DNA from: Candidatus Methanosuratincola subterraneus
GTDB taxonomy: Archaea; Thermoproteota; Methanomethylicia; Methanomethylicales; Methanomethylicaceae
Assembly: GCA_004028775.1 (NCBI GenBank)
Contig: RXGA01000001.1
Coordinates: forward strand, 62,001 to 126,000
Reading direction: 5' to 3'
DNA: 64,000 bases
A program made the translations under genes and the position numbers. Numbering within the stretch: the stretch's first letter is position 1; the number at the start of each line of letters is the position of its first letter. A model generated the notes under the pieces. The model had not been told where the DNA came from and made no database searches. It worked only from the letters and a program-made list of their open reading frames with translations. Shown here one piece after another: positions 8,183-16,866 of the stretch.

Positions 8183-9121
8183 TCAAATCCAGCCTATTCT
8201 CTTGAAGTATGCGAGCATCAACGCGGCCGGCAGTAAGGAAAACAAGAGCACGAATATGAAAGTTGTCCAAGGCCCGAGGAAGGTGGGCAGCCCTTCCGTT
8301 AGTTCCACGGCAGATCCCGGCATGGGAATATTCATCCCGTAGAACGTGCCTACTATCGTGGCCGGGATGGTGATCGTGAATATCACAGTTAGGATGACGA
8401 GGGCCCGGTTCATGCGCCTCTGGTAGAGCGTGAAATCAGTGTCCTTGAAGATCTCGACGAGCTCCTTGCAGGTCTCGGAGAGCTCCCAAATGCGCTCCAC
8501 CCTGTCCTTCACGTCATCGAAGTAAACTTTCAAGTCATCCCCTGTAACCTCGCTCACGGCTATCGAGATGTCTGCGACTACCTTCCTGAACGGGGAGATG
8601 ATCCTCCTCAGGTCAGAGACGCTCCTCCTCAGGTTCGCAACCTCAAACAGGGCGTCGTGCTGCTCGCTGAATATCCTGTCCTCAAGCTCCTCGATGCGGT
8701 CCATCATCATTTCCATAACTGGGAAGAGCGAATCGACTATCTTGCTGATGATCGTGTAGAAAAGGGAGCCGACGCCGTCCCAAGTCACCTTCTGGTTCTG
8801 CTTAGTCAAGGTTTCGCAGGAGTCGAAGACCTCTTTCATCGCCGCAATGCTCCCGTCATGGATAGTGACAAGGTAGTCATTGCCCAGGAAAAACGAGATC
8901 TGCGATGGGGAACAGCTCAGATCCCCGCATTTGACCGGGAACCGCACGACAAGAAAGATGTGATCTTCATGGCGCTCAAGTTTGGTCAGCTGTGTCCTGG
9001 AAAGGCAGTCCTCAAGGTTGAGCGGGTGGAAAGGGAATAGCTTTCCAAGCTCCATCACCTCTTCCCGATTTGGCTTTTCTAGGTCTATCCAGACCACCCC
9101 GCCGCACTGGAGCCTTCTCAC
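8183..9121 (-). CDS. corA: CorA-type magnesium/divalent cation channel
   Basis: Membrane channel for Mg2+ (or Co2+/Ni2+). A long cytoplasmic alpha/beta and helical domain is followed by two C-terminal membrane helices, with the signature GMN (GTFYGMNIPMPG) at the pore entrance and a short positively charged tail (FKRIGWI). The GTG start at 9119-9121 has GAGGGG 7 bases upstream, and a TATA-like TTTAAATA lies on the minus strand near 9160-9170. Length 312 is normal. Confidence 0.94.
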   Translation of the reverse strand: MRRLQCGGVVWIDLEKPNREEVMELGKLFPFHPLNLEDCLSRTQLTKLERHEDHIFLVVRFPVKCGDLSCSPSQISFFLGNDYLVTIHDGSIAAMKEVFDSCETLTKQNQKVTWDGVGSLFYTIISKIVDSLFPVMEMMMDRIEELEDRIFSEQHDALFEVANLRRSVSDLRRIISPFRKVVADISIAVSEVTGDDLKVYFDDVKDRVERIWELSETCKELVEIFKDTDFTLYQRRMNRALVILTVIFTITIPATIVGTFYGMNIPMPGSAVELTEGLPTFLGPWTTFIFVLLFSLLPAALMLAYFKRIGWI

Positions 9122-9258
9122 AAGATACCCCTCATCAGATTAAGTCAGGCTGCAGCGGATATTTAAAATGATAAGGTTTTGTTCGCAAAGGGCTGCCAGG
9201 CGCGGACAGGGCAGGTATTTTTATCCTCTTCAGGCAATATTATCAGGAGGGCTGAACA
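9122..9258. promoter_or_regulatory. Divergent promoter region between corA and the DUF362 gene
   Basis: Two opposed promoters are visible: minus-strand TTTAAATA near 9160-9170 for corA, and plus-strand TATTTTTATC at about 9216-9225 for the gene at 9259, which also has an AGGAGGG ribosome site at 9245-9251. Confidence 0.5.
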
Positions 9259-10353
9259 GTGTCTGAGGTATACTTCTTCGATTTCGCCGAGAGCGACGAC
9301 GTGCTCGTAGGCATCGACAAGCTGCTTGAGAGATGTACAGGGGCTTGTGGAGGCGGAGAGCGCATAGACTTGGAAGGCAAAAGGGTAGCTGTCAAGGCCC
9401 ACTTTGGGGAGCTCGGTAACTATACGCACATAAGGCCAGCCTTTGTGAGGCGGGTGGTGGATCATGTGAAAAGCATGGGTGGCACCCCATTTGCCACAGA
9501 GACCACAGCACTATACCCCGAGGGTGCAAGGGTGACGGTCGAGGAGAGCCTGAGGACCGCGGCATACAATGGCTTCACGGAAGAAGGGCTCGGGTGCCCC
9601 ATACTGATTGCCGACGCCCCTGACGGATATAGCGGCACGGTAACCGGAGGCGGGAGGTTCGTCAATTTTGTGAAGGTGGCCAGAGCAATTGCCGATGCAG
9701 ACGCAATGATTGTGTTGAGCCACGTCAAAGGGCACGTCCTGTCAGGCATAGGCGGTGCGATTAAAAACCTGGCGATGGGGTGCACAACGAAGGACTGCAA
9801 GAGGGAGCAGCACAAGGCGCATGGGATTGTTTTTCACGAAGAAAAGTGCACGGGGTGCGGTTCATGCGCCGAGGTCTGCCGGTTCTCTGCCTTGAAGATG
9901 GTGGAGGGGAGACCAGTCTGGGACTGGGACAGGTGCTTCTACTGCTCCACCTGCAGGTTCAGATGCGAATACGGCGCAATAGGCATCCTGGAGGACGGGA
10001 AGGAGAGGTTCCAGAAGGGGATGGCCGAGGCGGCTGCCGGGGTCATGAGGGTTATGGAAGGAAAGGCGACTGTTTTTCTAAATTTCATATTCGACGTCAC
10101 GCCGCTGTGCGACTGCGCAGCCCCGGCAGGCAGCATAGTGGTGCAGAACGTCGGGATACTCGCCTCAAGGGATCCCGTGGCTGTAGATGCAGCAGCGATC
10201 CATCTGATCGACTCTGCTGAGGCGTTCCCCTCTTGGGGGGTCTCGCCTCCGGACATCCTGGGGAAGATAAACAGGACTGACAGCTGGATACACATCAAGG
10301 AAGCGGAACGCCTGGGCATGGGATCGTGCAAGTATAGGCTCGTGAGGATCTAG
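9259..10353 (+). CDS. DUF362 domain protein with two [4Fe-4S] ferredoxin motifs
   Basis: A 364-residue DUF362 protein. The N-terminal half has VAVKAHFGELGNYTHIRP and LSHVKGHVLSGIGGAIKNLAMG, hallmarks of DUF362. Residues about 196-240 hold two ferredoxin clusters: CTGCGSCAEVC and CFYCSTCRFRC. The family is linked to electron transfer and metal-centre chemistry but has no settled reaction. GTG start at 9259 with AGGAGGG upstream. It is followed by tRNA-His on the other strand. Confidence 0.88.
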   Translation: MSEVYFFDFAESDDVLVGIDKLLERCTGACGGGERIDLEGKRVAVKAHFGELGNYTHIRPAFVRRVVDHVKSMGGTPFATETTALYPEGARVTVEESLRTAAYNGFTEEGLGCPILIADAPDGYSGTVTGGGRFVNFVKVARAIADADAMIVLSHVKGHVLSGIGGAIKNLAMGCTTKDCKREQHKAHGIVFHEEKCTGCGSCAEVCRFSALKMVEGRPVWDWDRCFYCSTCRFRCEYGAIGILEDGKERFQKGMAEAAAGVMRVMEGKATVFLNFIFDVTPLCDCAAPAGSIVVQNVGILASRDPVAVDAAAIHLIDSAEAFPSWGVSPPDILGKINRTDSWIHIKEAERLGMGSCKYRLVRI

Positions 10354-10367
10354 AAAGAAATATTGAG

Positions 10368-10483
10368 GGCCCGGGGCGGGGATCGAACCCGCGAACTGAG
10401 GCTCTCTGCGCTTGCGCGCCACAGGCCTCCGGGATAACCGCTACCCTTCGGGGGCAGCCTGAATTGGCTGCCTAACCCGGGCC
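10368..10483 (-). tRNA. tRNA-His (GTG) with two probable introns
   Basis: On the minus strand the acceptor halves GCCCGGG/CCCGGGC pair (10476-10482 and 10369-10375), with an encoded G-1 at 10483 opposite C73 at 10368, the identity pair of tRNA-His. The D-arm (10431-10446), anticodon GTG (10420-10422) and T-arm GCGGG-TTCGATC-CCCGC are clear. Two extra pieces remain: about 27 nt between acceptor and D-arm (roughly 10447-10475), which contains a perfect 7-bp hairpin, and about 15 nt in the anticodon loop at the usual 37/38 site. CCA is not encoded. A TATA-like CTTTAAAAAG lies upstream near 10512-10522. Confidence 0.88.
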
Positions 10484-10575
10484 ACCTCGAGCCCCCTTCA
10501 GACTTGCGGAGCACGATCTTTTTAAAGTTTGCCTGCTGCCGGCAGCTCTCATCCAGCTCTCCTTGCAAAAGATTT

Positions 10576-10600
10576 TTTACATGTACTTTACAAATGTAAA
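10576..10600 (+). promoter_or_regulatory. Inverted repeat next to the promoter of the oxidoreductase operon
   Basis: TTTACAT (10576-10582) and ATGTAAA (10594-10600) are perfect inverted halves 11 bases apart, running into the TATA-like GTAAATATA and ending 14 bases before the TTG start at 10615. This placement suits a repressor operator. Confidence 0.4.
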
Positions 10601-10614
10601 TATAGGCGGTCCCC

Positions 10615-11160
10615 TTGTTCCTTGAGATAAGATTCCACGGGAGGGGCGGCCAGGGGATAGTTACCGCCGCCGAGATGATCGCTGAGGCTGCCATCGTCGA
10701 AGGATTCTACGCGCAGTCAATACCCCTCTTTGGTGCGGAGAGGAGGGGGGCCCCGGTAAGCGCCTCCACAAGGATCTCTGAATCGCCAATCAGGCGGCAT
10801 TCACAGGTCCGGAGACCGCAAATCGTTGCAGTATGCGATCCCCTCCTCCTCTACATGAAGGATGTCTTTGATGGCGCTCCCGAGGGGGCAATACTGGTGG
10901 TGAACCACAAGCAGGAGCCGCAGCTGGAGGGATTCAGGGTCGCACTTATAGACGCCACGGGGATTGCGGTTGGGAATGGATTGGTGAGCGCAGGCTGGGC
11001 GATATTGAGCACCGTGATCTTCGGGGCGGTCTCGAAGGTGACCGGCGTAATAAGCAAGGAGACGGTACTCAAGGTGATCAACTCCAGGTGGAAGGGGGAG
11101 GTGGCAGACAGGAACCGCAGGGCAGCCGCGTCGGGTTATGAGGGGGTGAAAGCTTGGTAG
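10615..11160 (+). CDS. porG: 2-oxoacid:ferredoxin oxidoreductase gamma subunit
   Basis: Gamma subunit of the pyruvate/2-ketoacid ferredoxin oxidoreductase complex, which interconverts 2-oxoacids and acyl-CoA plus CO2 with ferredoxin. FHGRGGQGIVTAAEM at the N-terminus and IPLFGAERRGAPVSAS are family signatures. The TTG start at 10615 gives 181 residues. First gene of the order gamma-delta-alpha-beta typical of archaea. Which oxoacid is used cannot be decided from sequence alone; pyruvate is the most likely. Confidence 0.9.
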   Translation: MFLEIRFHGRGGQGIVTAAEMIAEAAIVEGFYAQSIPLFGAERRGAPVSASTRISESPIRRHSQVRRPQIVAVCDPLLLYMKDVFDGAPEGAILVVNHKQEPQLEGFRVALIDATGIAVGNGLVSAGWAILSTVIFGAVSKVTGVISKETVLKVINSRWKGEVADRNRRAAASGYEGVKAW

Positions 11161-11405
11161 TTTTGCCTGTCTCGAGAGGAAGGGAGGGGGCAGGCGGGCT
11201 TACAGGGATGTGGAGGATCAAGAGGCCTGTGGTGGACAGCAGCAAGTGCACGAAGTGCCACCTATGCTGGCTATTCTGCCCTGAGGGCGTAGTAAGGAGG
11301 GGTAGCAAAGGAGAGGTCTGGATAGTGTACGAATTCTGCAAGGGCTGCGGCATATGCGCCGAGGTCTGCGCTGCCCATGCCATAAAAATGGTAAGGGAGG
11401 TTTAG
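11154..11405 (+). CDS. porD: 2-oxoacid:ferredoxin oxidoreductase delta (ferredoxin) subunit
   Basis: An 83-residue 2x[4Fe-4S] ferredoxin subunit that carries electrons from the catalytic subunits to soluble ferredoxin. Two full cluster motifs are present: CTKCHLCWLFC and CKGCGICAEVC. The TTG start overlaps the porG stop by 7 bases. Confidence 0.92.
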   Translation: MVVLPVSRGREGAGGLTGMWRIKRPVVDSSKCTKCHLCWLFCPEGVVRRGSKGEVWIVYEFCKGCGICAEVCAAHAIKMVREV

Positions 11406-11409
11406 TCGT

Positions 11410-12561
11410 TTGATAGCGACCGGAAACCACGCTGTTGCGTACGGCGTGAAGGCGGCGAGGGCAGAGGTGATAGCAGCCTACCCGATAACCCCCCAGACGC
11501 AGATCATCGAAAAGCTCTCCGAATTCATCGAGAAGGGGGAAATGCGCGCAAAGTTTCTGCGGGTGGAGTCGGAGCACAGCGCGATGGCAGCCTGCATTGG
11601 CGCATCAGCCTGCGGCGCGAGAGCCTTCACTGCCACGTCCTCGCAAGGGCTGTTGTACATGAGCGAGATGGTATTCTGGGCAGGGCTCGGGAGCTTCCCG
11701 GTGGTGATGGCAGTGGTGACTAGGGCACTTGCCCCCCCTTGGAGCATTTGGAATGAGCACACGGACATGCTAACCCAGCGGGACGCGGGATGGATAGCCA
11801 TAATGTGCGAGAGCGTGCAGGAGGCTTACGATTCATCTATACAGGCTTTCAGGATTGCCGAGGACAGGATGGTGAGGCAGCCAGTCATGTTCGGTCTCGA
11901 TGCGTTCTCACTCTCGCACACTTCGGAGAGGCTGGAGCTGATCGGGCAGGAGGAGGCTGAGGCCTTTCTTCCGGCACCTGAAGGGGGGTGGAAGGTAATA
12001 GACTTCCAAGACCCGACCACATACGGGAACATGGCAGGACCAGAGAGGATGATGGAGATCAGGCATTCGATAATGGAGAGGGTGAAGGATAGTGCCAGAG
12101 TGATCGAGGAGGCGGCCTCCGAGTTCAGCAGGATCTCGGGCAGGGGGCAGGCGGGATTGGTGGAGGAATACAGGACTTCAGGCGCGGAGGTCATACTGGT
12201 GGTGGTCGGCGCGTCCTCTGGGGATGCGAAGGACGCGGCGGACGCCCTGAGGGACGAGGGGATCAGGGCCGGAGTTGCGAGGCTTAGGGTCCTCAGGCCG
12301 TTCCCCGCTGAGAAGATCAGGGCAGCAGTGCAGGGATGCAGGGCGGTCGCCGTGGTCGACAGGGATTACTCCTTAGGTTCCGGCGGCATAATCGGACAAG
12401 AGGTGGCTTCGGCAATTGGGGCAAAGCCTTTCAATTACATAGCTGGGATCGGGGGTCGCGACCTTAGCGTGGCGGACTTTTCTGGGATCGCCAAGGATGC
12501 GATTAGCAGGGCAGAAGCGGGCGAGGAGGGGAGGGAAATATGGTGGGGCATCAAGGGATAA
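11410..12561 (+). CDS. porA: 2-oxoacid:ferredoxin oxidoreductase alpha subunit
   Basis: Alpha subunit (pyrimidine-binding and domain II/III part) of the thiamine-diphosphate enzyme. AAYPITPQTQIIE, RVESEHSAMAACIGAS and FTATSSQGLLYMSE are the conserved N-terminal blocks, and the C-terminal transketolase-like domain (EVILVVVGASSGDAKDA) follows. Starts with TTG four bases after porD and overlaps porB by 22 bases. Confidence 0.94.
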   Translation: MIATGNHAVAYGVKAARAEVIAAYPITPQTQIIEKLSEFIEKGEMRAKFLRVESEHSAMAACIGASACGARAFTATSSQGLLYMSEMVFWAGLGSFPVVMAVVTRALAPPWSIWNEHTDMLTQRDAGWIAIMCESVQEAYDSSIQAFRIAEDRMVRQPVMFGLDAFSLSHTSERLELIGQEEAEAFLPAPEGGWKVIDFQDPTTYGNMAGPERMMEIRHSIMERVKDSARVIEEAASEFSRISGRGQAGLVEEYRTSGAEVILVVVGASSGDAKDAADALRDEGIRAGVARLRVLRPFPAEKIRAAVQGCRAVAVVDRDYSLGSGGIIGQEVASAIGAKPFNYIAGIGGRDLSVADFSGIAKDAISRAEAGEEGREIWWGIKG

Positions 12562-13460
12562 CGGAAACTTTCACTTTAAAGAGCCTGACAGACGAGGAAT
12601 ATCTTCTCCCCGGGAATGCGGCATGCCCCGGTTGCGCGGCAGTCATGGCAATGAGGATAGGGCTAAAGGCGCTCGGGCCTAGAACGGTCCTAATTGTCCC
12701 GGCCTGCTGCATGTCGGTGGCGCAGGGGCACTACCCCAAGACGCCGTCTAAGGTCCCAGTCTTCAACACCGCATTTGCTGCCTCAGCCGCCACGGCATCC
12801 GGGATAAGGGCAGCGCTGGAGATGAAGGGGATCACTGATGTGTATGTCGTCTGCTGGGCAGGTGACGGCGGCACGGCTGACATAGGCATTCAGTCGCTGA
12901 GCGGGGCAGCGGAGAGGGGAGACGATCTGATCTATATCTGCTACGACAACGAGGCGTACATGAACACAGGTACACAGAGGAGCAGCAGCACGTCCGAAGG
13001 AGCGAGGACGACCACCACAATAACAGGGAAGGCTGAGCGGAAGAAGGATGTCCCAGGGATAATGATGGCACACAGGATCCCCTACGTAGCGACCGCGTGC
13101 GCATCCTACCCGCTCGACTTCGCGAACAAGCTCAGGAGGGCAGTCTCGATTAAGGGGACGAGGTACATCCATCTGCTTTCCCCATGCCCGCCTGGCTGGA
13201 GGTACCCGTCCGAGAAGACGGTCGAAGTCGGGAGGCTCGCGGTCGAGACCGGGGCCTGGATACTTTACGAGTGGACCGGCGGGAGGTGCAGGCTCACAGG
13301 GCCATCTTCAGGGCTAGCAGATAGGTCAAGGAGGCGCCCGCTCGAGGAGTATCTCAGAATTCAGGGGAGGTTCTCCGAAGCGGATCCTTCCAAGATTGAG
13401 GCAATGAAGAAAAGGATCGACGAGGAGTGGGAGATGATCCTTGAGCTATGCAAGGGTTAG
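12540..13460 (+). CDS. porB: 2-oxoacid:ferredoxin oxidoreductase beta subunit
   Basis: Thiamine-diphosphate-binding beta subunit. The N-terminal cluster ligands CPGC sit in LLPGNAACPGCAAVMAM, the diphosphate/Mg motif GDGGTADIG precedes a downstream asparagine (YDNEAYMNTG), and a further cysteine pair surrounds LLSPCPPGW. These show a PorB-type subunit holding one [4Fe-4S] cluster. Its stop overlaps the stop of the convergent peptidase gene by 4 bases. Confidence 0.94.
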   Translation: MVGHQGITETFTLKSLTDEEYLLPGNAACPGCAAVMAMRIGLKALGPRTVLIVPACCMSVAQGHYPKTPSKVPVFNTAFAASAATASGIRAALEMKGITDVYVVCWAGDGGTADIGIQSLSGAAERGDDLIYICYDNEAYMNTGTQRSSSTSEGARTTTTITGKAERKKDVPGIMMAHRIPYVATACASYPLDFANKLRRAVSIKGTRYIHLLSPCPPGWRYPSEKTVEVGRLAVETGAWILYEWTGGRCRLTGPSSGLADRSRRRPLEEYLRIQGRFSEADPSKIEAMKKRIDEEWEMILELCKG

Positions 13461-14458
13461 AGTATCCTGCCGTCGCGCATTACCGCCTCGGTGATCCCTG
13501 AGGAGTACGTGCACTCCACGGTGGGCCTGGAGATCAGGAAGTCCATGTGCGTTGCGGATCTGTTCCTGCCGCCTGGGAAGTCTGTGTTGTGCCCGAATGC
13601 CACATGGATTGTATTCGCGACCTTCTCGGCCTCGAGGAAACCGGCGTTGACCCTCGCCTTCTTGTTGAGGCCAAATGCGAACTCCCCGACATACCTAGCC
13701 ATCTCGTCGACTCCCAGTGCGGTCTCGACCCTCGATAATATTTCCCTGTCATCACACCTGAACTCTGCAGCCCGCCCGCCCCTAGCAACTATCTCAAATG
13801 GCGTCTGAATTGGTCCGATGCCTCCGATTGCAAGGTCGCAGACGATCTTCCCCTCAAGGGAAGTCTCAACCGGGGCTACAATGACCTCCCCTGTCGGGAG
13901 GTTGCACCATTTGAAGAGCCCCCAGTCGAACTTTGTGTCGGTGAAGAAATCCCTCCCCTCGACGCTGAAGGAGATGTCGGTCCCGTTTGGGCTGGTCACC
14001 CTGATCCTCCTCACGTCCATTAACCGCGAGATCAGACCAAGGGCTGACGAGTACATCGACCTGTGCTCCTCATCTGTCAGCGAGAGGGCGCCATCGGTCA
14101 GCATATCCATGGTTATCCCCGGGCAATGACCCAGCCGGAACTTCCTGTACCTCGATATCAGGTCAATTATGCTGACGCGGAAAGGGGTCTCTTTCTCGCT
14201 CTCCCTGAAGACTGTGATGAAGATGTCAGAGGCATTCCTGGCGACGACCTCGGAGACGCGCTCAGGCAGCCCGCTTCTAACATCCCCTCCGGTTTCGAGG
14301 GGGATGAGCCTGGTGGCGAGCCCGAGCTCGAGTGCCCCAAGCGCAAAGGACTCCCCTATGTCTAGCCTGCAGTCGTCGCAGATCACTGTCAGGCGCTCAT
14401 TTGGGATCGCATCAAAGACAAACTTGATTGCGTTCTTTGCTGCTTCTTTAGGTTCCAT
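13457..14458 (-). CDS. M29-type leucyl aminopeptidase-like metalloprotease
   Basis: A 333-residue protein like the M29 (thermophilic AmpT/AmpS) aminopeptidases. The two-metal site is suggested by NLPTGEVIVAPVE, and by HVAFGHNTDFPGGRN with SATHMDFLI near the C-terminus. It would release N-terminal residues from peptides in the cytoplasm. Single gene with a TATA-like CTTTTATC upstream near 14480-14488, convergent to porB. Confidence 0.8.
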   Translation of the reverse strand: MEPKEAAKNAIKFVFDAIPNERLTVICDDCRLDIGESFALGALELGLATRLIPLETGGDVRSGLPERVSEVVARNASDIFITVFRESEKETPFRVSIIDLISRYRKFRLGHCPGITMDMLTDGALSLTDEEHRSMYSSALGLISRLMDVRRIRVTSPNGTDISFSVEGRDFFTDTKFDWGLFKWCNLPTGEVIVAPVETSLEGKIVCDLAIGGIGPIQTPFEIVARGGRAAEFRCDDREILSRVETALGVDEMARYVGEFAFGLNKKARVNAGFLEAEKVANTIHVAFGHNTDFPGGRNRSATHMDFLISRPTVECTYSSGITEAVMRDGRIL

Positions 14459-14497
14459 GAGTCACCTATCCCGCGAATAGATAAAAGAATTTGCATT

Positions 14498-14515
14498 CCC
14501 GCCACCAAAGGCGGG
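14498..14515 (-). terminator. Stem-loop after the cooS-like gene
   Basis: CCCGCC (14498-14503) and GGCGGG (14510-14515) form a perfect 6-bp stem with a 6-base loop between the cooS-like stop and the peptidase gene. It may end or stabilise the cooS-like transcript. Confidence 0.45.
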
Positions 14516-14556
14516 CGGAGCCTGTCTGCACCTTCAAGAGGTCGATCCGGACTGTG

Positions 14557-16437
14557 TCAGCTGAGACCCAACGCCGACCGCTTTCCCTCTATGTGGATTG
14601 CTATCTTCTCAGCCGCCTTAACCATGTCATCCTCGATGAGGAGGGACCCGCCTGTGACGTGTGCAAGGTCCTGCGATAGCAGCTTCATCAACCTGGAGCC
14701 CCCGACAATAGGCGGGGTTGGGGATACGTGGGTAAGCACGCCCAAGGCAAGCGCAAAGATTGCGTCGATCGTAGCCTTCTGTTCCATGTACTGAGGGGCA
14801 GTGACCGCGATTGGGAGATCGGGGATGTCGACATGGAGCGCCTTTGCGACCTCGGAGACGAGTATTGAAAGGCGCCCCGTATCAGTGCAGGTCCCGAACG
14901 AGAGGACCGGCGGTATGCCGAGCGATCCGCAGACCCTCTTCAAGCCTGGTCCGGCAAGTTCCCTTGCCTCAGGCGAGCAGAGGCCGGCCACCTGCAGCGC
15001 GGCATTCCCGCATCCCATTGAGAGGACCAGGACGTCCCGGCCTATCAGCTCCTTGGCCACAGTGATCGTAGGCAGATCGTGCGGGCCGTTGCCGAGCGTC
15101 GTGCAGGAGACTAGACCGACGACACCCCTCACGCTTCCTGATTTTATCTCGGCGAGGAGTGGCTCCAGCGACCCCCCAAGCGCCTCGAGTATCGATTCGA
15201 CCGAGAAGCCCACAATCGCGCTCCGCTTCGCCATAGGGACGCTGCTGGCTGAGCCTTTCCTCTTTTTGAAGTTCTCAATGGCTAGCCTTACGAGCTCGTC
15301 AGCCTGCCTTGAGACCTCCTCGGGCAGGTAGTCGACATGCCTTGTTATGCCTGGGACGTTCACGAGCGGAGAGACCGAGACGAAGGTGGTCGAATACTGC
15401 TTCGCGTAGAGCTCGAGGGATGGGGGCGAGCAATTCATGTCCATGGCAAACAGGTCTACCGCGTTAGTTGCTACCAGAGGCTCTATAGTGATCCAGTTAC
15501 CAGTCATCCCAACATAAACGTCGTCCGTTGCCATCCGCTGGAGCATCTCCTGCCCGGTTTCGATGGATCCTATCACGCGTATGCCCTTGGCGCCGATCTC
15601 TCTTGCCATTGCCTGGACGGACGGATCCTTGCAGCGGCCTATCAGCGCGACCCCAAAGAACGGCTCATGACCGTTAACCACGATGTTGACGTACTCCGGA
15701 TCCAGGATCCCAAGGTCAAAAGAGACGACATGCGGACGGGGCGTCCCGAAGAGAGCGTCCTGACCGAGCTCGAGCGGGATCTGAGATCCATAGATGCATG
15801 AGAGGGCAAGGCGCATCGCCGTCTTAGCGAGGGAGACGTAGTCGCCGTCCACGTTCGTCAGGCAGTGCGACACGGCGTCAATCTGCTCATTCGCAGGGCC
15901 CCCAGGCAGTATCCCAAGCCCCCTCCAGGTCTCGATCCTGCCCGCTGTGGCGAGGGCGAGGGTGCTCAGCCGCTCTGAGGGGTCGGCGTTTATCTCCCGG
16001 AGGATCGCATTTCCAACTTCAACTGCAAGCTGCGAGTCGCTCTTTGAATCGGCTATTCCGTATATCCTGGCCAGCATCCTTAGCTTGGATGCGTCCTTTA
16101 TGGAGTAAGGGGTCTTTCCCAAGCCAGTGGCGATTAGCGTCCTCGCGACCTCCCTTGCATGGTAGGTGTAGGTCGAGAGCCCCATAGCATTCCTGAGGAG
16201 CATATAGCGCATTGCCATGGCATCGGCATCTATGCCGCAGGTACCGCGCTCGAGCTTGCCAGGTATGATCCTGCAAGGACCGTTGCTGCAGAACTGGCAG
16301 CTGAGACCCTTCATGCAGAAGGATCTGCACCGGACCTGCTCCTGCGCCTGCCATCGATCCCATACGTTCGAGATCCCGTCTGCCTTGAGCTTCTCGTACA
16401 TCTTCCTTATCGATTCATGCGCACTAATTTCCGGCAA
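14557..16437 (-). CDS. Divergent CooS-type carbon monoxide dehydrogenase catalytic subunit
   Basis: A 626-residue homologue of the Ni-Fe CO dehydrogenase. B-cluster ligands Cys47, Cys50, Cys55 and Cys67 are present, as are most C-cluster ligands: His257 (VNGHEP), Cys336, Cys445, Cys476, Cys517 and the acid-base Lys554. However, the conserved ICCTGNE motif reads SIETGQE, so the cysteine equivalent to Cys295 of the Carboxydothermus enzyme is Glu293. The two D-cluster cysteine positions that link the dimer are Arg38 and Ser46, although Cys37 and Cys41 lie nearby. Classic CO oxidation is therefore uncertain. No CooC, CooF or acetyl-CoA synthase genes flank it. TTG start. Confidence 0.85.
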   Translation of the reverse strand: MPEISAHESIRKMYEKLKADGISNVWDRWQAQEQVRCRSFCMKGLSCQFCSNGPCRIIPGKLERGTCGIDADAMAMRYMLLRNAMGLSTYTYHAREVARTLIATGLGKTPYSIKDASKLRMLARIYGIADSKSDSQLAVEVGNAILREINADPSERLSTLALATAGRIETWRGLGILPGGPANEQIDAVSHCLTNVDGDYVSLAKTAMRLALSCIYGSQIPLELGQDALFGTPRPHVVSFDLGILDPEYVNIVVNGHEPFFGVALIGRCKDPSVQAMAREIGAKGIRVIGSIETGQEMLQRMATDDVYVGMTGNWITIEPLVATNAVDLFAMDMNCSPPSLELYAKQYSTTFVSVSPLVNVPGITRHVDYLPEEVSRQADELVRLAIENFKKRKGSASSVPMAKRSAIVGFSVESILEALGGSLEPLLAEIKSGSVRGVVGLVSCTTLGNGPHDLPTITVAKELIGRDVLVLSMGCGNAALQVAGLCSPEARELAGPGLKRVCGSLGIPPVLSFGTCTDTGRLSILVSEVAKALHVDIPDLPIAVTAPQYMEQKATIDAIFALALGVLTHVSPTPPIVGGSRLMKLLSQDLAHVTGGSLLIEDDMVKAAEKIAIHIEGKRSALGLS

Positions 16438-16772
16438 TAATTACACCGTATTGTTTATTGCTGATCTGATTAATAAAAATTAGACCGCCAAAAGGGAAAT
16501 CGACCATATTAACTTGCCTTTCCCACCAAGTGCATCGCAGTTGTTCCGATCGCATTGAGCGCCCAGACTCCCCCAAACCCGCTAGCACACAGACGGGGAG
16601 TCGTAGGATCCAGGAGAGTCTTCGGCAATCCCTAAGCTGTCCGGGTCACGGATTTCAAAATACACACACCACTGCTGGAGTGGGAGGGGGTTCAATCCCC
16701 CCTTTGTGCAGTTCAGTCGTCAACCGAGGGACTGGATCAAGGGGTTCCCGAGCATATGCCAAATGGAAAAAT
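16438..16772. other. Non-coding stretch between cooS-like gene and tRNA-Glu
   Basis: About 335 bases without a convincing gene. The first 60 bases are AT-rich (minus-strand AATTTTTATTAATC) and should be the cooS-like promoter. Around 16672-16710 the plus strand holds a CCACT...AGTGG hairpin followed by GGGGG-TTCAATC-CCCCC, which looks like a tRNA T-arm. A possible acceptor pair (CACACAG upstream, CTTTGTG downstream) has one mismatch, but no convincing D-arm or anticodon arm could be assigned. It could be a decayed tRNA or another structured RNA. Confidence 0.3.
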
Positions 16773-16866
<94 letters not shown>

